Shown one piece after another: positions 63,859 to 64,000 of a DNA stretch of 64,000 nt (the first letter of the stretch is position 1; each line of letters starts with the position of its first letter). The stretch lies in NCBI RefSeq assembly GCF_900101905.1, contig NZ_FNAJ01000004.1, positions 186,001 through 250,000 on the forward strand, read 5' to 3'. The position numbers were made by a program, and so were the translations under genes. This DNA is from Myxococcus virescens. GTDB taxonomy: Bacteria > Myxococcota > Myxococcia > Myxococcales > Myxococcaceae. The notes under the pieces were generated by a model. That model was given only the letters and a program-made list of their open reading frames with translations. It was not told the origin of the DNA and did no database searches.

Positions 63859-64000
63859 TCAAGCAGCGCCTGCGTCGAAGGCGGCGCGCTCCGCCTCCGA
63901 GAGGTCCAGGCCCTGTGAGCCGCCACGCTCTTGCGCCTGGATGCCCGCCTCCAGCACGGCCTGGACGGCCACGGCCTGGATGGGCGTCACGGGGTTGGGC
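63859..64000 (-). CDS. partial hypothetical protein (C-terminus only)
   Basis: The last 46 or so codons of a leftward gene are visible: PNPVTPIQAVAVQAVLEAGI, then QAQERGGSQGLDLSEAERAAF, ending FDAGAA. The start lies beyond the right edge. No family can be named. It ends 47 bp before the SEC-C start and is probably in the same operon. Confidence 0.6.
   Translation of the reverse strand, partial: PNPVTPIQAVAVQAVLEAGIQAQERGGSQGLDLSEAERAAFDAGAA

Overview
The window is about 64 kb of very GC-rich DNA (roughly 70% by eye, with strongly G/C-biased third codon positions). The gene content points to a myxobacterium of the Myxococcaceae (Myxococcus, Pyxidicoccus or Corallococcus type): a DUF1592-type lipoprotein, many secreted lipoproteins and repeat proteins, a giant trypsin-STAND-WD40 protein, a MshEN-domain protein, degenerate kinase and beta-lactamase folds, and a fused CcoNO oxidase subunit. 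The genus is an inference; there is no rRNA, tRNA, CRISPR array or recognisable insertion sequence to anchor it.

Left part (1-16.5 kb). Minus-strand genes encode the DUF1592 lipoprotein (cut by the window edge), ribose-5-phosphate isomerase A, an SBBP beta-propeller and an outer-membrane barrel. A LysR regulator reads the other way, followed by a 1571-residue protease/NTPase/WD40 protein whose end overlaps a second trypsin-like protease. Then come a parallel beta-helix lipoprotein, an Spx/ArsC-like protein, a MshEN protein with a degenerate receiver-like half, a repetitive acidic protein of unknown function and a TPR protein.

Middle (16.5-47 kb). This holds an SGNH hydrolase, an alpha/beta hydrolase, an amino-acid ABC transporter with a fused binding protein-permease, a response regulator, a double SF1 helicase, a YgiQ radical SAM protein, several secreted proteins, a ChaN lipoprotein, an RluA pseudouridine synthase, a probable pseudokinase, a beta-lactamase fold that has lost its active site, a DoxX protein, a lipase with its dedicated foldase, a GFA protein, YaiI, an AlkZ-like protein, phosphoglycerate mutase and a DUF4476 protein. 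Broken genes (EamA transporter end, CHAT-like fragment) lie at 20.7-22.6 kb.

Right part (45-64 kb). A low-oxygen respiration block is built from a hemerythrin-domain protein, HemN, CcoG and the tightly overlapped ccoI-ccoS-ccoNO-ccoQ-ccoP genes, with a TauE/SafE-like protein diverging from ccoI. Next are a Ktr/Trk potassium transporter (RCK subunit plus TrkH), a TetR regulator, a hemolysin III protein, and a second TetR regulator with a perfect palindrome against its start codon. That regulator is translationally coupled to an alpha/beta hydrolase and an enoyl-CoA hydratase. After a decayed hydrolase copy, a SEC-C protein and an incomplete gene close the window.

How the genes work together: ccoI, ccoS, ccoG and hemN supply copper, cofactors and heme for the cbb3 oxidase encoded beside them; lipase and foldase form a secretion pair; the TetR-hydrolase-crotonase genes look like a small self-regulated catabolic operon; the two trypsin-like proteases at 5.6-11.4 kb probably act in one pathway, possibly a proteolytic alarm or conflict system.
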